NCBI GenBank assembly: GCA_003148945.1
Contig: QGGY01000014.1
Span: 1-64,000, forward strand
Direction of reading: 5' to 3'
Source: Murimonas intestini
GTDB lineage: Bacteria; Bacillota; Clostridia; Lachnospirales; Lachnospiraceae
DNA: 64,000 nt
The notes beneath the pieces were generated by a model. That model searched no databases. It was not told where the DNA came from and saw nothing but the letters and a program-made list of their open reading frames with translations. Position numbers and translations under genes: made by a program. Below, in pieces: positions 34,171 to 43,421 of this stretch; positions within the stretch are counted from its first letter, which is position 1, and each line of letters starts with the position of its first letter.

Positions 34171-35046
34171 ATGGAATTCCATAAGCCCAGGGCGGCAAAG
34201 CTGGATTATCTTCTGATGGCAGTCGGAACTGCGCTGATGGCTGTTTCCATTAATTCCATCTATGATCCCATCAGCATGGTGACCGGAGGCTTCACAGGCG
34301 CCGCGATCATTATAAAAGAGCTGACAGCTGGTTTTATTCCGGGAGGTATCCCGCTGTGGCTGACGAACATTGTACTGAACGTCCCGGTATTCATATTATG
34401 TCTGAAAATCAAGGGTGTCCGCTTTTTAAAGCGGACATTATTTGCCACTGTGGCTCTTTCCTTCTGGCTGTGGATACTGCCGGTCATCCCTCTGGGCATT
34501 GATGACTTTGTGCTGGCGTCCCTCTTCGGCGGCGCCATCGGAGGAATCGGGATCGGCATGGTGCTCATGGGCAGGGCGACCACAGGAGGAACTGACCTGG
34601 TAGCGGCCCTGATCCAGCATTTTATGAAGCAGTATTCTATTGTAAAGATCATGCAGGTGGTGGACGGGCTTATTGTGATCCTGGGTGCATATGTCTTCGG
34701 CATTACTAGGGCTATGTATGCCATCATCGCTATTTTTGTGACCTCCTGGATATCAGATTATCTGCTGGAGGGCGTAAACTTTGCAAAGGTGGCATTTATC
34801 ATTACTGAGAAGAGAGATGAAGTGGCGGCAGAGATCCTGAAGACTACGGAGAGAGGCATTACCAGCATGGATGCACGGGGAATGTATTCAGGAAATCATA
34901 AAAACCTGCTGTTCTGCGTGGTTTCCAAGAAAGAGATCGTGGATCTGAAGGAGGCGGTTGCCGGTGCGGACCCCAGTGCCTTTGTTGTAGTGAGCGATGC
35001 CAGGGAGGTCCTGGGAGAAGGCTTTCAGGAATGCAAAATACCTTAA
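34171..35046 (+). CDS. YitT family membrane protein (DUF161/DUF2179)
   Basis: The 291-residue protein has an N-terminal membrane portion (about five or six helices to residue 200; DPISMVTGGFTGAAI and GRATTGGTDLVA are typical) and a C-terminal cytosolic DUF2179 domain (ITEKRDEVAAEIL, RGITSMDARGMYSG, FVVVSDAREVLGEGF). Transport or sensing roles have been suggested for the family, but the substrate is not established. Its ribosome site AAAGGAG lies inside the end of the previous gene, so the two are coupled. Confidence 0.9.
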   Translation: MEFHKPRAAKLDYLLMAVGTALMAVSINSIYDPISMVTGGFTGAAIIIKELTAGFIPGGIPLWLTNIVLNVPVFILCLKIKGVRFLKRTLFATVALSFWLWILPVIPLGIDDFVLASLFGGAIGGIGIGMVLMGRATTGGTDLVAALIQHFMKQYSIVKIMQVVDGLIVILGAYVFGITRAMYAIIAIFVTSWISDYLLEGVNFAKVAFIITEKRDEVAAEILKTTERGITSMDARGMYSGNHKNLLFCVVSKKEIVDLKEAVAGADPSAFVVVSDAREVLGEGFQECKIP

Positions 35047-35156
35047 ATGTATAAAAGTGTTCATTTTTACTTTCTTTTTTGGTGATTTTATATTACAATA
35101 TACCATAGGTTATTTTTGGGGTGGTATAGATTATACGGTAGAAGGAGAGGACAAGC

Positions 35157-36245
35157 ATGATATCAAATCAGATATTACAATCTACAATTGACGGTCTAAA
35201 AGAAATCACCAGGATAGATTTATGTATTATTGACCTGGAGGGCAACGTGTTGGCGGCTACATTCCCGGAGGCGGACGGATACAGCGACGCTGTTCTGGCT
35301 TTTGTGGATTCGCCTGCGGACAGTCAGGTTGTACAGGGACAGCAGTTTTTTAAGATTTTCGATGAGCACCAGCTGGAGTACATACTGCTGGCAAAGGGCA
35401 GCAGTGACGATGTCTATATGGTAGGGAAGATGGCGGCATTTCAGATACAGAGCCTTCTTACCGCATATAAGGAACGGTTTGATAAGGATAATTTCATTAA
35501 GAACCTTCTGCTTGACAACCTTCTGCTTGTGGACATCTATAACAGGGCCAAGAAGCTGCATATTACCACAGAGGTCCGCAGGGTAGTGTTCATCCTGGAG
35601 ACAGACCATGAGAAGGACAGCTCGTCCCTGGAAAGCATAAGAGCTCTTTTTGGAGCTAAATCAGGGGATTTTATTACTGCGGTGGATGAGAAGAGCATCA
35701 TCGTAGTCAAGGAGCTGGCTTCAGCTGAAGGCTATGAGGAGATGGACAAGACAGCCCGGACGATCCTGGAAGCTCTGGGAGCTGCCAGAAAAGAAAATGT
35801 CCATATTGCGTATGGCACTATCGTTGATGAGATAAAGGAAGTTTCACGTTCCTATAAGGAGGCCAGGATGGCTCTCGATGTAGGAAAGATATTCTTCAGT
35901 GAGAGGAATGTGATCGCATACAGCTCCCTGGGGATCGGCAGGCTTATATACCAGCTTCCAATACCGCTGTGCAAGATGTTTATCCGCGAGATATTTGACG
36001 GCAAATCACCTGATGATTTTGATGAGGAGACACTTACCACTATCAACAAATTCTTTGAGAACAGCCTGAACGTATCGGAGACTTCACGCCAGCTTTATAT
36101 CCACAGGAACACTCTGGTGTACCGTCTGGACAAGCTGCAGAAGAGCACAGGCCTGGATCTGAGGATCTTTGAGGACGCCATCACATTTAAGATAGCGCTG
36201 ATGGTAGTGAAGTATATGAAATATATGGAAACACTTGACTATTAG
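35157..36245 (+). CDS. PucR/CdaR-type transcriptional regulator
   Basis: The 362-residue regulator has an N-terminal sensory domain of the sugar-diacid/CdaR type (ISNQILQSTIDGLKEIT, to about 135), a central GGDEF-like degenerate domain, and a C-terminal PucR helix-turn-helix (about 300-355; NVSETSRQLYIHRNTLVYRLDKL). Related proteins respond to small metabolites and activate nearby genes. No metabolic target sits beside it; the next genes are ftsE/ftsX, so its regulon is unclear. GAAGGAGAGG precedes the ATG. The upstream gap (35047-35156) is AT-rich and holds TGGTATAGA, a possible extended -10. Confidence 0.85.
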   Translation: MISNQILQSTIDGLKEITRIDLCIIDLEGNVLAATFPEADGYSDAVLAFVDSPADSQVVQGQQFFKIFDEHQLEYILLAKGSSDDVYMVGKMAAFQIQSLLTAYKERFDKDNFIKNLLLDNLLLVDIYNRAKKLHITTEVRRVVFILETDHEKDSSSLESIRALFGAKSGDFITAVDEKSIIVVKELASAEGYEEMDKTARTILEALGAARKENVHIAYGTIVDEIKEVSRSYKEARMALDVGKIFFSERNVIAYSSLGIGRLIYQLPIPLCKMFIREIFDGKSPDDFDEETLTTINKFFENSLNVSETSRQLYIHRNTLVYRLDKLQKSTGLDLRIFEDAITFKIALMVVKYMKYMETLDY

Positions 36246-36285
36246 GAGGATGATGTGAGATAAGGGGCTTAATGAGGAGGAGCAT

Positions 36286-36972
36286 ATGATAGATCTGGAA
36301 AACGTCAGCAAATCCTATTCGAAGGGGCAGCCTGCGGTGAAGCATGTGAATCTTCATATCGGCAGGGGAGAATTTGTATTTGTTGTGGGCAACAGCGGTT
36401 CGGGGAAATCAACTCTGATCAAGCTGCTGCTAAAGGAACTGGATCCGACAGAAGGGATAATCCGTATAAACGGAAAAGATATAGGAACATTAAAGCACCG
36501 GCAGATCCCCAAATACAGAAGGGAACTGGGAGTGGTGTTTCAGGACTTCCGTCTTCTGAAGGACAGGAGTGTATATGAGAATGTGGCATTTGCACAGAGA
36601 GTGACGGAGGTGCCCAACAGGATCATTAAGGAGAGGGTGCCGGAGGTACTGTCCATGGTAGGGCTGGCAGAAAAGTACAAGGCATATCCTCATGAGCTCT
36701 CGGGAGGAGAGCAGCAGAGGGTGGCAATAGCCAGGGCACTGGTCAACAGGCCGGCGCTTCTGCTGGCAGATGAGCCTACCGGAAATCTGGACCCTAAGAC
36801 TTCTTTTGAGATTATAGGTCTTTTGGATAAAATAAATACATATGGTACGACTGTTCTTGTGGTCACCCACAATAAAGATATCGTCAATGCAATGAAGAAG
36901 CGTGTGATCGCTATCCGGCAGGGCATCATTGTGAGCGATATGCAGGAAGGGGAGTATCTGTATGAGGATTAG
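36286..36972 (+). CDS. ftsE: Cell division ATP-binding protein FtsE
   Basis: The 228-residue ABC ATPase has Walker A GNSGSGKST (near 36), signature LSGGEQQR (near 139) and Walker B ALLLADEPTGNLD. With FtsX it forms a membrane complex that activates peptidoglycan hydrolysis at division or elongation sites. It overlaps ftsX by 11 bp, as is typical. Confidence 0.96.
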   Translation: MIDLENVSKSYSKGQPAVKHVNLHIGRGEFVFVVGNSGSGKSTLIKLLLKELDPTEGIIRINGKDIGTLKHRQIPKYRRELGVVFQDFRLLKDRSVYENVAFAQRVTEVPNRIIKERVPEVLSMVGLAEKYKAYPHELSGGEQQRVAIARALVNRPALLLADEPTGNLDPKTSFEIIGLLDKINTYGTTVLVVTHNKDIVNAMKKRVIAIRQGIIVSDMQEGEYLYED

Positions 36973-37870
36973 CGGCGTAAGTTATATTGTGAAGCAGGGC
37001 TTCAAAAACATAGCGCACAATAAATGGTTTTCTCTGGCATCAGTAGCCACGATCACGGCATGTATCTTTTTATTTGGGATATTTTATTCCATCGTGGCAA
37101 ACTTTGGACATATTGTCAAGTCGGCGGAAGAGGGAGTCGCCGTCACAGTCTTCTTTGAGGAAGGGACCACACAGGAGGCTATGGACAATGCAGGAAAACT
37201 GATAGAAGCCAGGCCGGAGGTCGCCAGGATCGAGTTTATTTCAGCAGAGCAGGCCTGGGAAGATTTTAAAGAGCAGTATTTTAAGGATTCAGCAAATCTG
37301 GCGGAGGGGTTCGAGGCGGACAATCCTCTGGCACACTCAGCCAATTATGAAGTTTATTTAAAGGATGTGGAAGACCAGTCACAGCTGGTGGAATATATCA
37401 AAGGCCTGGACGGGGTCAGAAAAGTGAATCAGTCAGAGGCAGCGGCCACAACTCTGTCCACATTCAATCTTTTGATAGGTTATGTATCGGCTGCGATCAT
37501 AGTAGTGCTTCTGCTTGTATCAGTCTTCCTGATCAGCAACACGATCGCGGTCGGCATAGAAGTGAGGAAAGAAGAAATCGGAATCATGAAGCTCATCGGC
37601 GCAAAGGATGCGGTGGTGAGGGCTCCGTTTCTGATAGAGGGGATGCTCATAGGCCTGGCAGGCTCTGTGATACCTCTGGTGATCCTTTACTTCGGTTACC
37701 GGGAGGTGATCAGTTATGTGCTGTCACGGTTCAGGCCGCTGCAGGATTTTCTGAAATTTCTTCCGGCAGAACAGGTATTTCTCACGCTGGTTCCCGTATC
37801 CCTGGCCCTCGGGCTTGGTATCGGGCTGTTGGGGAGCTATATCACTGTGAGAAAGCATTTAAAGGTATAG
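36962..37870 (+). CDS. ftsX: Cell division permease-like protein FtsX
   Basis: The 302-residue protein has a short cytosolic N-terminus, one membrane helix (about 25-45), an extracellular loop (about 50-165) and three C-terminal helices. The RKEEIGIMKLIGA motif (near 200) is the conserved cytosolic region that contacts FtsE. The extracellular loop should bind the hydrolase partner, most likely the M23/coiled-coil protein encoded next, comparable with the FtsX-CwlO or FtsX-PcsB pairs. Confidence 0.95.
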   Translation: MRISGVSYIVKQGFKNIAHNKWFSLASVATITACIFLFGIFYSIVANFGHIVKSAEEGVAVTVFFEEGTTQEAMDNAGKLIEARPEVARIEFISAEQAWEDFKEQYFKDSANLAEGFEADNPLAHSANYEVYLKDVEDQSQLVEYIKGLDGVRKVNQSEAAATTLSTFNLLIGYVSAAIIVVLLLVSVFLISNTIAVGIEVRKEEIGIMKLIGAKDAVVRAPFLIEGMLIGLAGSVIPLVILYFGYREVISYVLSRFRPLQDFLKFLPAEQVFLTLVPVSLALGLGIGLLGSYITVRKHLKV

Positions 37871-37895
37871 AGTGAAAGGTAATAAGGGTGATTAC

Positions 37896-39476
37896 ATGAA
37901 AAAAGGAAGCAGGATATTGAAAACACTTGGAGTAATTCTTTCTTGTACAATGGTCTTCAATCTGACCATGCCTGTCTGCGCTGAAGGAAGCGGACAGGAC
38001 AATAATACGGAGCTGGCAGCGCCCTCACAGAGCAGGGAAGAGGCGGAAGCTGCCAAAGACGAGCTGCAGCAGAATCTGGATGAAGTCAATGGCAGGATCT
38101 ACGATCTGGAAACGGCAAAGGGAAGCTTAGAACAGAACGTGGCTGAGCTTGACGGGAAACTCAATGAAATATCAGAGAGGCTTCAGACTCTTTCTGATGA
38201 TCTAAGTACAAAGGAAACACAGATAGAAGAGACGCAGAAGCTTCTGGAAGAGGCAAAGGCGGCAGAAAAAGAACAATATGAGGCCATGAAGAAGCGAATC
38301 CAGTTTATGTATGAAAATGGAAATGTGGCATATGTGGAACTTCTGTTAAATGCCCAGTCAATGGCAGACCTTCTGAACAGGGCTGATTATATAACAAGCA
38401 TATCAGACTATGACAGGGAGATGCTGGAGAAGTACCAGGAGACAAAAGAGCTTGTGGCACAGAAGGAGGAGGAACTCCAGAAGGCATATGAGGAGAGTCA
38501 GGGCCTTCACAGCGAGGTTTCTGCTCAGCAGTCTGAGGTTGAAAATGTACTTGCGTCCAAGCAGGGTGAGATCAGCCAGTATAATGATGAGATAGCACAG
38601 TCACAGAGTCTGGCCCAGGAATATGCGGATGAGGTGGAAGCGCAGAACAGCGTCCTTGCTGAGATCGTATCTTATGAGGCGCAGATGAGGGCCATAGAGG
38701 AAGCAAATGCGGCAGCGGCAGCTCAGGCCCAGGCGGAAGCTGAGGCAGCTGCAGAGGCGGCGAGACAGCAGGCTGAACAGGCTCAGGCGGAGGCCCAGGC
38801 CCAGTCAGAGGCAGCAGCTCAGGCAGAGGCCGAGGCAGCGGCAAAACAGGCGGAAGCAGAAGCGGCAGCCCAGGCGGCCCAGCAGCAGCAGGAGTCAGAG
38901 GCTCAGGCGGCAGCCCAGGCAGAAGCGGAAAGGCTGCAGGCAGAAGCAGAAGCGGCGAGACAGCAGGCTGAGCAGCAGAAGCAGGAAGCCGAGCAACAGC
39001 AGCAGCAGGCAGATCAGCAGCAGCAGGAGGCCGAACAACAGCAACAGCAGCAGGCATCTGGCGGAGCTGGGAACACAAATACCAGCAGCGGCTTTATATG
39101 GCCGGCGCCCAGCAGTTATGTGATCACAAGTGAGTATGGAGAGAGAGAATCTCCTATAGAGGGAGCTTCCACCTACCACCAGGGCCTTGATATAGGTGCG
39201 TCCTATGGTTCTAATATCCTGGCGGCTGCATCAGGCACAGTCATGACTGCCACCTACAGTACATCTGCAGGCAATTATATCATAATTTATCATGGAAACG
39301 GGTTGTCAACTGTTTATATGCATGCTTCCGCACTATTTGTCTCACCGGGGCAGACTGTGAATCAGGGAGATGTGATAGCGGCAGTCGGATCGACGGGATA
39401 TTCCACAGGCCCGCATCTCCACTTCGGAGTTACAGTAAACGGGTCATATGTAAACCCACATGATTACGTAGGATAA
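37896..39476 (+). CDS. Secreted M23 peptidase with long coiled coil (FtsEX-dependent hydrolase or activator)
   Basis: The product is about 526 residues from the ATG at 37896, with a signal peptide ending near CAEG (residue 32). It has a long coiled coil (about 40-265; ELQQNLDEVNGRI and similar heptads), an Ala/Glu/Gln-rich segment (about 268-388) and a C-terminal LytM/M23 domain (about 400-526) whose zinc residues are visible in HQGLDIG and HLHFG, with the first His of the HxxxD type retained. The intact zinc motif suggests an active endopeptidase, unlike degenerate EnvC. The architecture and place after ftsX point to the FtsX-controlled wall hydrolase. An upstream in-frame GTG at 37872 is less likely. 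Confidence 0.88.
   Translation: MKKGSRILKTLGVILSCTMVFNLTMPVCAEGSGQDNNTELAAPSQSREEAEAAKDELQQNLDEVNGRIYDLETAKGSLEQNVAELDGKLNEISERLQTLSDDLSTKETQIEETQKLLEEAKAAEKEQYEAMKKRIQFMYENGNVAYVELLLNAQSMADLLNRADYITSISDYDREMLEKYQETKELVAQKEEELQKAYEESQGLHSEVSAQQSEVENVLASKQGEISQYNDEIAQSQSLAQEYADEVEAQNSVLAEIVSYEAQMRAIEEANAAAAAQAQAEAEAAAEAARQQAEQAQAEAQAQSEAAAQAEAEAAAKQAEAEAAAQAAQQQQESEAQAAAQAEAERLQAEAEAARQQAEQQKQEAEQQQQQADQQQQEAEQQQQQQASGGAGNTNTSSGFIWPAPSSYVITSEYGERESPIEGASTYHQGLDIGASYGSNILAAASGTVMTATYSTSAGNYIIIYHGNGLSTVYMHASALFVSPGQTVNQGDVIAAVGSTGYSTGPHLHFGVTVNGSYVNPHDYVG
38700..39060 (+). repeat. Ala/Gln/Glu-rich low-complexity coding repeat in the M23 protein
   Basis: About 120 codons are dominated by GCx, CAG and GAG/GAA, with repeated AEAEAAA, ARQQAEQ and EAEQQQQQ words. 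It encodes a probable extended helix between the coiled coil and the M23 domain. The cag/gca runs are prone to length change. Confidence 0.85.
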
Positions 39477-39516
39477 ACGGGGCCGGGCCCGTGGGGCCTC
39501 TATAAAGATGGAATAA

Positions 39517-39562
39517 AAAGGTTTTGGGGATGATAAAATTATATCGGAGCCAAAACCTTTCT
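39517..39562 (+). terminator. Terminator after the ftsEX-M23 genes
   Basis: AAAGGTTTTGG (39517-39527) pairs with CCAAAACCTTT (39550-39560) across a 22-nt loop, followed by CTTCT. Confidence 0.65.
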
Positions 39563-39609
39563 TCTATAGACAGAGCGGCGAATAATCAGTGGTATAAAAG
39601 GAGCAGAAT

Positions 39610-40899
39610 ATGGCAGATAATGAAAACAGGAATCAAAATGACAATGAACGCTTTACAAGAGGGTTTGTGAGCGGGATACTGGTAATGCTGCTCTGTGTCA
39701 GCATCGTATATTTTGTGAAGAGTACGATCGAGGCCAGGAGCAGCGCTGCCAGGGGGACAGAGGCATCTGCAGCAGTGGGGGAGACCCAGGCTGCTGAGGA
39801 TCCGTATACACTTTCTCTGGATGATGACAGGATCCTGGATAAGATACATGAGATTGAAGGGATAGTAAATGAGGCATTTATTAATGAGATAGACAGCAGC
39901 CAGGTGGAGACTTATGTGTATAAAGGGCTGGTTGCCGGACTGGCAGACCCGTATGCTGGTTTCTATACGGCGGAAGAGCTGGAGAAGGTCAACGAGTCCA
40001 CATCAGGAGAGTACTATGGCGTAGGCGCCACCCTTTCCCAGAACAAGTCAACAGGCGTGATAACGGTGGTAAAATGTTATGAGGGGACTCCGTCTGCTGA
40101 GGCAGGTATGCTGCCGGGGGACATTCTGTATTCTGTGGATGACACACCTGTTACCGGAGTGGACCTCACAGAAGTGGTTTCTATGATTAAAACAGGTAAG
40201 GATGATGTCAGCCATATACAGGTCATGCGTGATGGGGAGACTGAGCCTGTCAAGCTTGATGTGCCCCGGATGGATATAGAAGTTCCCACAGTTACTCACG
40301 AGATGCTGGAGAATAAGATCGGATACATTGCAGTCAGCAGTTTCGATACCATCACGGAGGGCCAGTTTACTGAGGCGCTTACAGATCTGGAGAGTCAGGG
40401 AATGGAAAAGCTTGTGATAGATTTGAGGAACAACCTGGGCGGAGTTCTTCAGACATGTACCGCAATGCTGGATCAGCTTCTTCCGGAAGGGCTGATCGTC
40501 TATACAGAGGATAAAGCAGGGAACAGGGAAGAATACAGATCGGATGCAGAGCACCAGTTTAATAAGCCCATGGCTGTATTAGTGAACGGTTCCAGCGCAA
40601 GCGCATCGGAGATATTTGCCGGAGCTATAAAGGATTACGGAACGGGTACCATAGTGGGTACACAGACATATGGAAAAGGGATCGTACAGAGGATATTCAA
40701 GCTGGAGGATGGTACGGCTCTCAAACTGACAATTGCCCACTACTACACTCCAAAAGGAAATGATATCCATGAAATAGGTGTTACTCCGGATGTGGTGATA
40801 GATCTGAATGAAGAACTCAAGAAAAAGGTAACAGTCACACATGAGGAAGACAACCAGCTTCAGAAAGCAATTGAAATATTAAATTCTACTATTCAGTAG
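39610..40899 (+). CDS. S41 family C-terminal processing protease (CtpA-like)
   Basis: The 429-residue protein has a short cytosolic N-terminus, one membrane helix (about 20-38), a PDZ domain (about 135-215; GVGATLSQNKSTGVITV) and an S41 catalytic domain with the Ser in GSSASASEIFAGA (near 330) and Lys in GTQTYGKG (near 357). It should degrade or trim extracytoplasmic proteins by their C-termini. The last four residues, STIQ, and the TAG stop are supplied by a mobile repeat (40885-40924); without it the protein would end EILNEK. Its position after the M23 gene is common in Firmicutes. Confidence 0.93.
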   Translation: MADNENRNQNDNERFTRGFVSGILVMLLCVSIVYFVKSTIEARSSAARGTEASAAVGETQAAEDPYTLSLDDDRILDKIHEIEGIVNEAFINEIDSSQVETYVYKGLVAGLADPYAGFYTAEELEKVNESTSGEYYGVGATLSQNKSTGVITVVKCYEGTPSAEAGMLPGDILYSVDDTPVTGVDLTEVVSMIKTGKDDVSHIQVMRDGETEPVKLDVPRMDIEVPTVTHEMLENKIGYIAVSSFDTITEGQFTEALTDLESQGMEKLVIDLRNNLGGVLQTCTAMLDQLLPEGLIVYTEDKAGNREEYRSDAEHQFNKPMAVLVNGSSASASEIFAGAIKDYGTGTIVGTQTYGKGIVQRIFKLEDGTALKLTIAHYYTPKGNDIHEIGVTPDVVIDLNEELKKKVTVTHEEDNQLQKAIEILNSTIQ

Positions 40900-40932
40900 G
40901 GCTGTGCATTTACTGAATAGTTACTATTAAAC
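40877..40932 (+). repeat. MITE-like element copy F (40 bp) that forms the end of the S41 gene
   Basis: The element at 40885-40924 (CTATTCAGTA paired with TACTGAATAG, ending AATAGTTAC) is flanked by TATTAAAT (40877-40884) and TATTAAAC (40925-40932), an 8-bp duplication with one change. It is an internally deleted version of the 132-bp form. It replaced the end of the coding frame: the pre-insertion sequence would read through ATA TTA AAC GAA AAA TAG. Confidence 0.85.
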
Positions 40933-40953
40933 GAAAAATAGAGAGGGCAGGAT

Positions 40954-41844
40954 ATGCAGGAGAAAATAATTTTTCGCGAGATGCTGAGCGAGATCAAAGA
41001 GCTGGCGGATGAAAAGCAGGGAAGGCTTACAGTAGAAGAGATTAAAGATTTTTTCAAAAATGCGCATCTGGACGATAATCAGATGGAACTTATTTACCAG
41101 TATCTGCTGGGGCAGAAGATCCGGGTGGATGGATATACAATGCCGGGATCTGCAGCAGCGGAGGATGAGGCAGAGAGGGTACAAAAGGAAGAAGGGAAAC
41201 CGGAACTGGATGAAGCTGTTGATCCGGAAACAGAAGACGTACTGGAAGATGACTATGTAAGGATGTATCTGGAGGATATAAAAAGTGTTAAACCTGCTGA
41301 TGGCGATGAGGAAGAGAAGCTTTACGGGGAAGCTGCTGCCGGGGATACCCTGGCAAAGGGAAGGCTTATCGAACTGAATCTGCAGACTGTCTATGACATT
41401 TCTAAAGAATACCGCCACGGTGTGCTTCCTCAGAGTGACCTGATACAGGAGGGAAATATTGCCCTGATGCTGGCGCTGGACGGTCTGGAAACACTTGGAA
41501 GCCTTTCAGAATACAGGGAATATGTGAGGCGGTCAGTGGCAGATGCAATGGAATCAGCCCTGGAAGAACAGGCAAATGCCAGAGACATGGATGAAGAGAT
41601 TGCCCAGAGGGTAAATTTCTTAAGCGAGGCGATTGAAAATCTTACACTTGACCTGGAACACAAGGTGAGTATTGAGGAATTATCTGTTTATCTGGAAATG
41701 CCCATCGAGGAGATAGAGGATATCCTGAGAATGGCAGGGGACGAGATTGAGATAGAAGACAGTGCAGATGCACATCATCATGAGCATGAGGGAGACTGCT
41801 GCGGCCATGCTCATGGAGACAGCGGTGCCCTTGGGACTGAATGA
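40954..41844 (+). CDS. Degenerate sigma-70-like protein with His/Cys-rich tail
   Basis: The 296-residue protein resembles primary sigma factors in order but not completeness. An N-terminal helical part is like region 1.1 (VEEIKDFFKNAHLDD). VRMYLEDI (near 105) matches region 1.2. LIELNLQTVYDISKEYRHG and DLIQEGNIALMLAL (about 130-180) match region 2.1-2.2. HKVSIEELSVYLEMPIEE (about 233-250) resembles region 3. The aromatic promoter-melting residues of region 2.3-2.4 are missing, and region 4, which reads the -35 box, is absent. The end is HHHEHEGDCCGHAHGD, a likely metal-binding tail. It could be an RNA polymerase-binding regulator or a decoy sigma. GGGCAGG precedes the ATG. Function is unknown. 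Confidence 0.7.
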   Translation: MQEKIIFREMLSEIKELADEKQGRLTVEEIKDFFKNAHLDDNQMELIYQYLLGQKIRVDGYTMPGSAAAEDEAERVQKEEGKPELDEAVDPETEDVLEDDYVRMYLEDIKSVKPADGDEEEKLYGEAAAGDTLAKGRLIELNLQTVYDISKEYRHGVLPQSDLIQEGNIALMLALDGLETLGSLSEYREYVRRSVADAMESALEEQANARDMDEEIAQRVNFLSEAIENLTLDLEHKVSIEELSVYLEMPIEEIEDILRMAGDEIEIEDSADAHHHEHEGDCCGHAHGDSGALGTE

Positions 41845-41905
41845 GTTAAGAAACTGAATAAAGGGCGGAACAAAAGTATGTTTTGTACAGTTTCGTATAA
41901 AAAAC

Positions 41906-41944
41906 AAGGATTTCCCGGCGGCTCATGCCTCATGGGAAATCCTT
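41906..41944 (-). terminator. Terminator for the CorC-like gene
   Basis: AAGGATTTCCC (41906-41916) pairs with GGGAAATCCTT (41934-41944). On the minus strand the stem is followed by a T run (complement of the A-rich 41899-41905), so it mainly serves the minus-strand gene. Confidence 0.8.
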
Positions 41945-41963
41945 ATCAGATTATGAAAAATGT

Positions 41964-43259
41964 TTAACCCTCAGAAGCTTCTTCTGTCTCTTCCGGGTCA
42001 GTTTTCTTTTCGGGCAGATACAGATGAACTTTATCTATCCTGTTTTTTTCTACAGAATCAACCACAAGGCGGATCCCGTCATCCGACATTACATACTCGC
42101 CTGCCTTTGGAAGGTGGTCCAGGCGTTCGATAATATATCCGCCCACAGAATCATAATCCTCAGAAAACAGATCCAGATCCAGGGCATCGTTTAAGTCGTC
42201 CAGCTTCAGAGAGCCTTCGACTACAATTTCATGGTCATTCACATGGCGGATCAGGTCCTCTTCATCTTTGTCATACTCATCCCTGATTTCTCCTACGATC
42301 TCCTCAAGAAGATCTTCCAGGGTGATCAGTCCCACAGTTGCGCCATATTCGTCAAGGACGATCGTGAAATTAATAGAATCCTGCCTCATCTCTACCATCA
42401 GCTCAGATGTCTTTTTATATTCATAAGTGAAGTACGGCTCCCTCAATATATCACGTATGTGGAAGTCCTGGGGTGAATCATAAAAAAGAAGATCTTTGAT
42501 ATTGATTACTCCGATTACATTGTCAGGGCTGTCTTCATATACCGGAAGCCTTGTAAATTTCTCCTCTTTGAAGACCTGTATGATCTCATCATAAGTGCCG
42601 TTTATGTCGATTGAAACCATCTCTACACGGGGAACCATAATATCCTTTGCCTGTGAATCCCCGAAATCAAACACATTATAAATCATCTGGCGTTCATCGC
42701 TCTCGATGACTCCGTCCTCATGGCTGACATCTACGATCGTGCGCAGCTCATGCTCTGTCATGGAATTCATTTTAGCTGACGGATCTACATGCAGCACTTT
42801 CAGGAACAGGTTTGCCAGGACATTTACCAGAAATATGACTGGTGTCAGGATCCTCATGAGGAACCATATAACACCGGCATATGTCAAAGCTATCTTATCT
42901 GCATAAATCGTTGCAAGGTTTTTAGGTGATATTTCTCCGAAAATCAATATTAAAAGTGTCAGGATACCGGTGGCTATACCTACGCCGGCGTTGCCCCACA
43001 ATTTCATGGAAAGGGTGGTGGCAAGGGAGGAAGCGCTCAGATTGACAATATTGTTTCCCACCAGAATAGTACTGAGCATCTTGGGGGAATCGCCAATCAC
43101 TTTCAGAAGCGTGGAAGCTTTCTTACTACCCTCATCGGCAAGGCTCATTATTTTTATTTTGTTTACCGTGGTCATAGAAGTTTCCGCTGATGAAAAAAAA
43201 GCTGATAAAACCAGCAGGATAACTAGTACGACCAACTGTATGGCATCACTGGAATCCAA
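41964..43259 (-). CDS. HlyC/CorC (CNNM) family transporter-associated protein
   Basis: The 431-residue protein has an N-terminal CNNM/DUF21 membrane domain with four hydrophobic segments (to about 190; SAFFSSAETSMTTVNK), a CBS pair (about 205-330; DIMVPRVEMVSIDINGTYDEI) and a C-terminal CorC/HlyC domain (about 345-420; EIVVEGSLKLDDLND). The family is linked to Mg2+/Co2+ efflux or homeostasis. The start codon is TTG: the AAGGAG site lies 8 nt upstream of it and nearby ATGs are out of frame. This lone minus-strand gene is convergent with the sigma-like gene. Confidence 0.9.
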   Translation of the reverse strand: MDSSDAIQLVVLVILLVLSAFFSSAETSMTTVNKIKIMSLADEGSKKASTLLKVIGDSPKMLSTILVGNNIVNLSASSLATTLSMKLWGNAGVGIATGILTLLILIFGEISPKNLATIYADKIALTYAGVIWFLMRILTPVIFLVNVLANLFLKVLHVDPSAKMNSMTEHELRTIVDVSHEDGVIESDERQMIYNVFDFGDSQAKDIMVPRVEMVSIDINGTYDEIIQVFKEEKFTRLPVYEDSPDNVIGVINIKDLLFYDSPQDFHIRDILREPYFTYEYKKTSELMVEMRQDSINFTIVLDEYGATVGLITLEDLLEEIVGEIRDEYDKDEEDLIRHVNDHEIVVEGSLKLDDLNDALDLDLFSEDYDSVGGYIIERLDHLPKAGEYVMSDDGIRLVVDSVEKNRIDKVHLYLPEKKTDPEETEEASEG

Positions 43260-43421
43260 AACATCATCTCCTTTTTATTTAAACGTTTATCCTATGAGAC
43301 AGGGGCTTGCGGCTCCTGTCTCATTTCATTAGGTTATATATGGGAATATACAATATTTTAAGATTAATTGCAAGGATTCAAAAATAATGCAAAGAATTGT
43401 TAATAATTTCGTAATAAATGC

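Noticed and set aside
35157-36245. PucR/CdaR-type regulator considered as part of a diacid utilisation locus
   Set aside because: No transporter or catabolic gene for such substrates is adjacent; neighbours are envelope and division genes.
38572-39078. Pro/Leu/Ala-rich minus-strand frame opposite the M23 protein repeat
   Set aside because: Composition is the mirror of the Ala/Gln/Glu repeat; no start signal.
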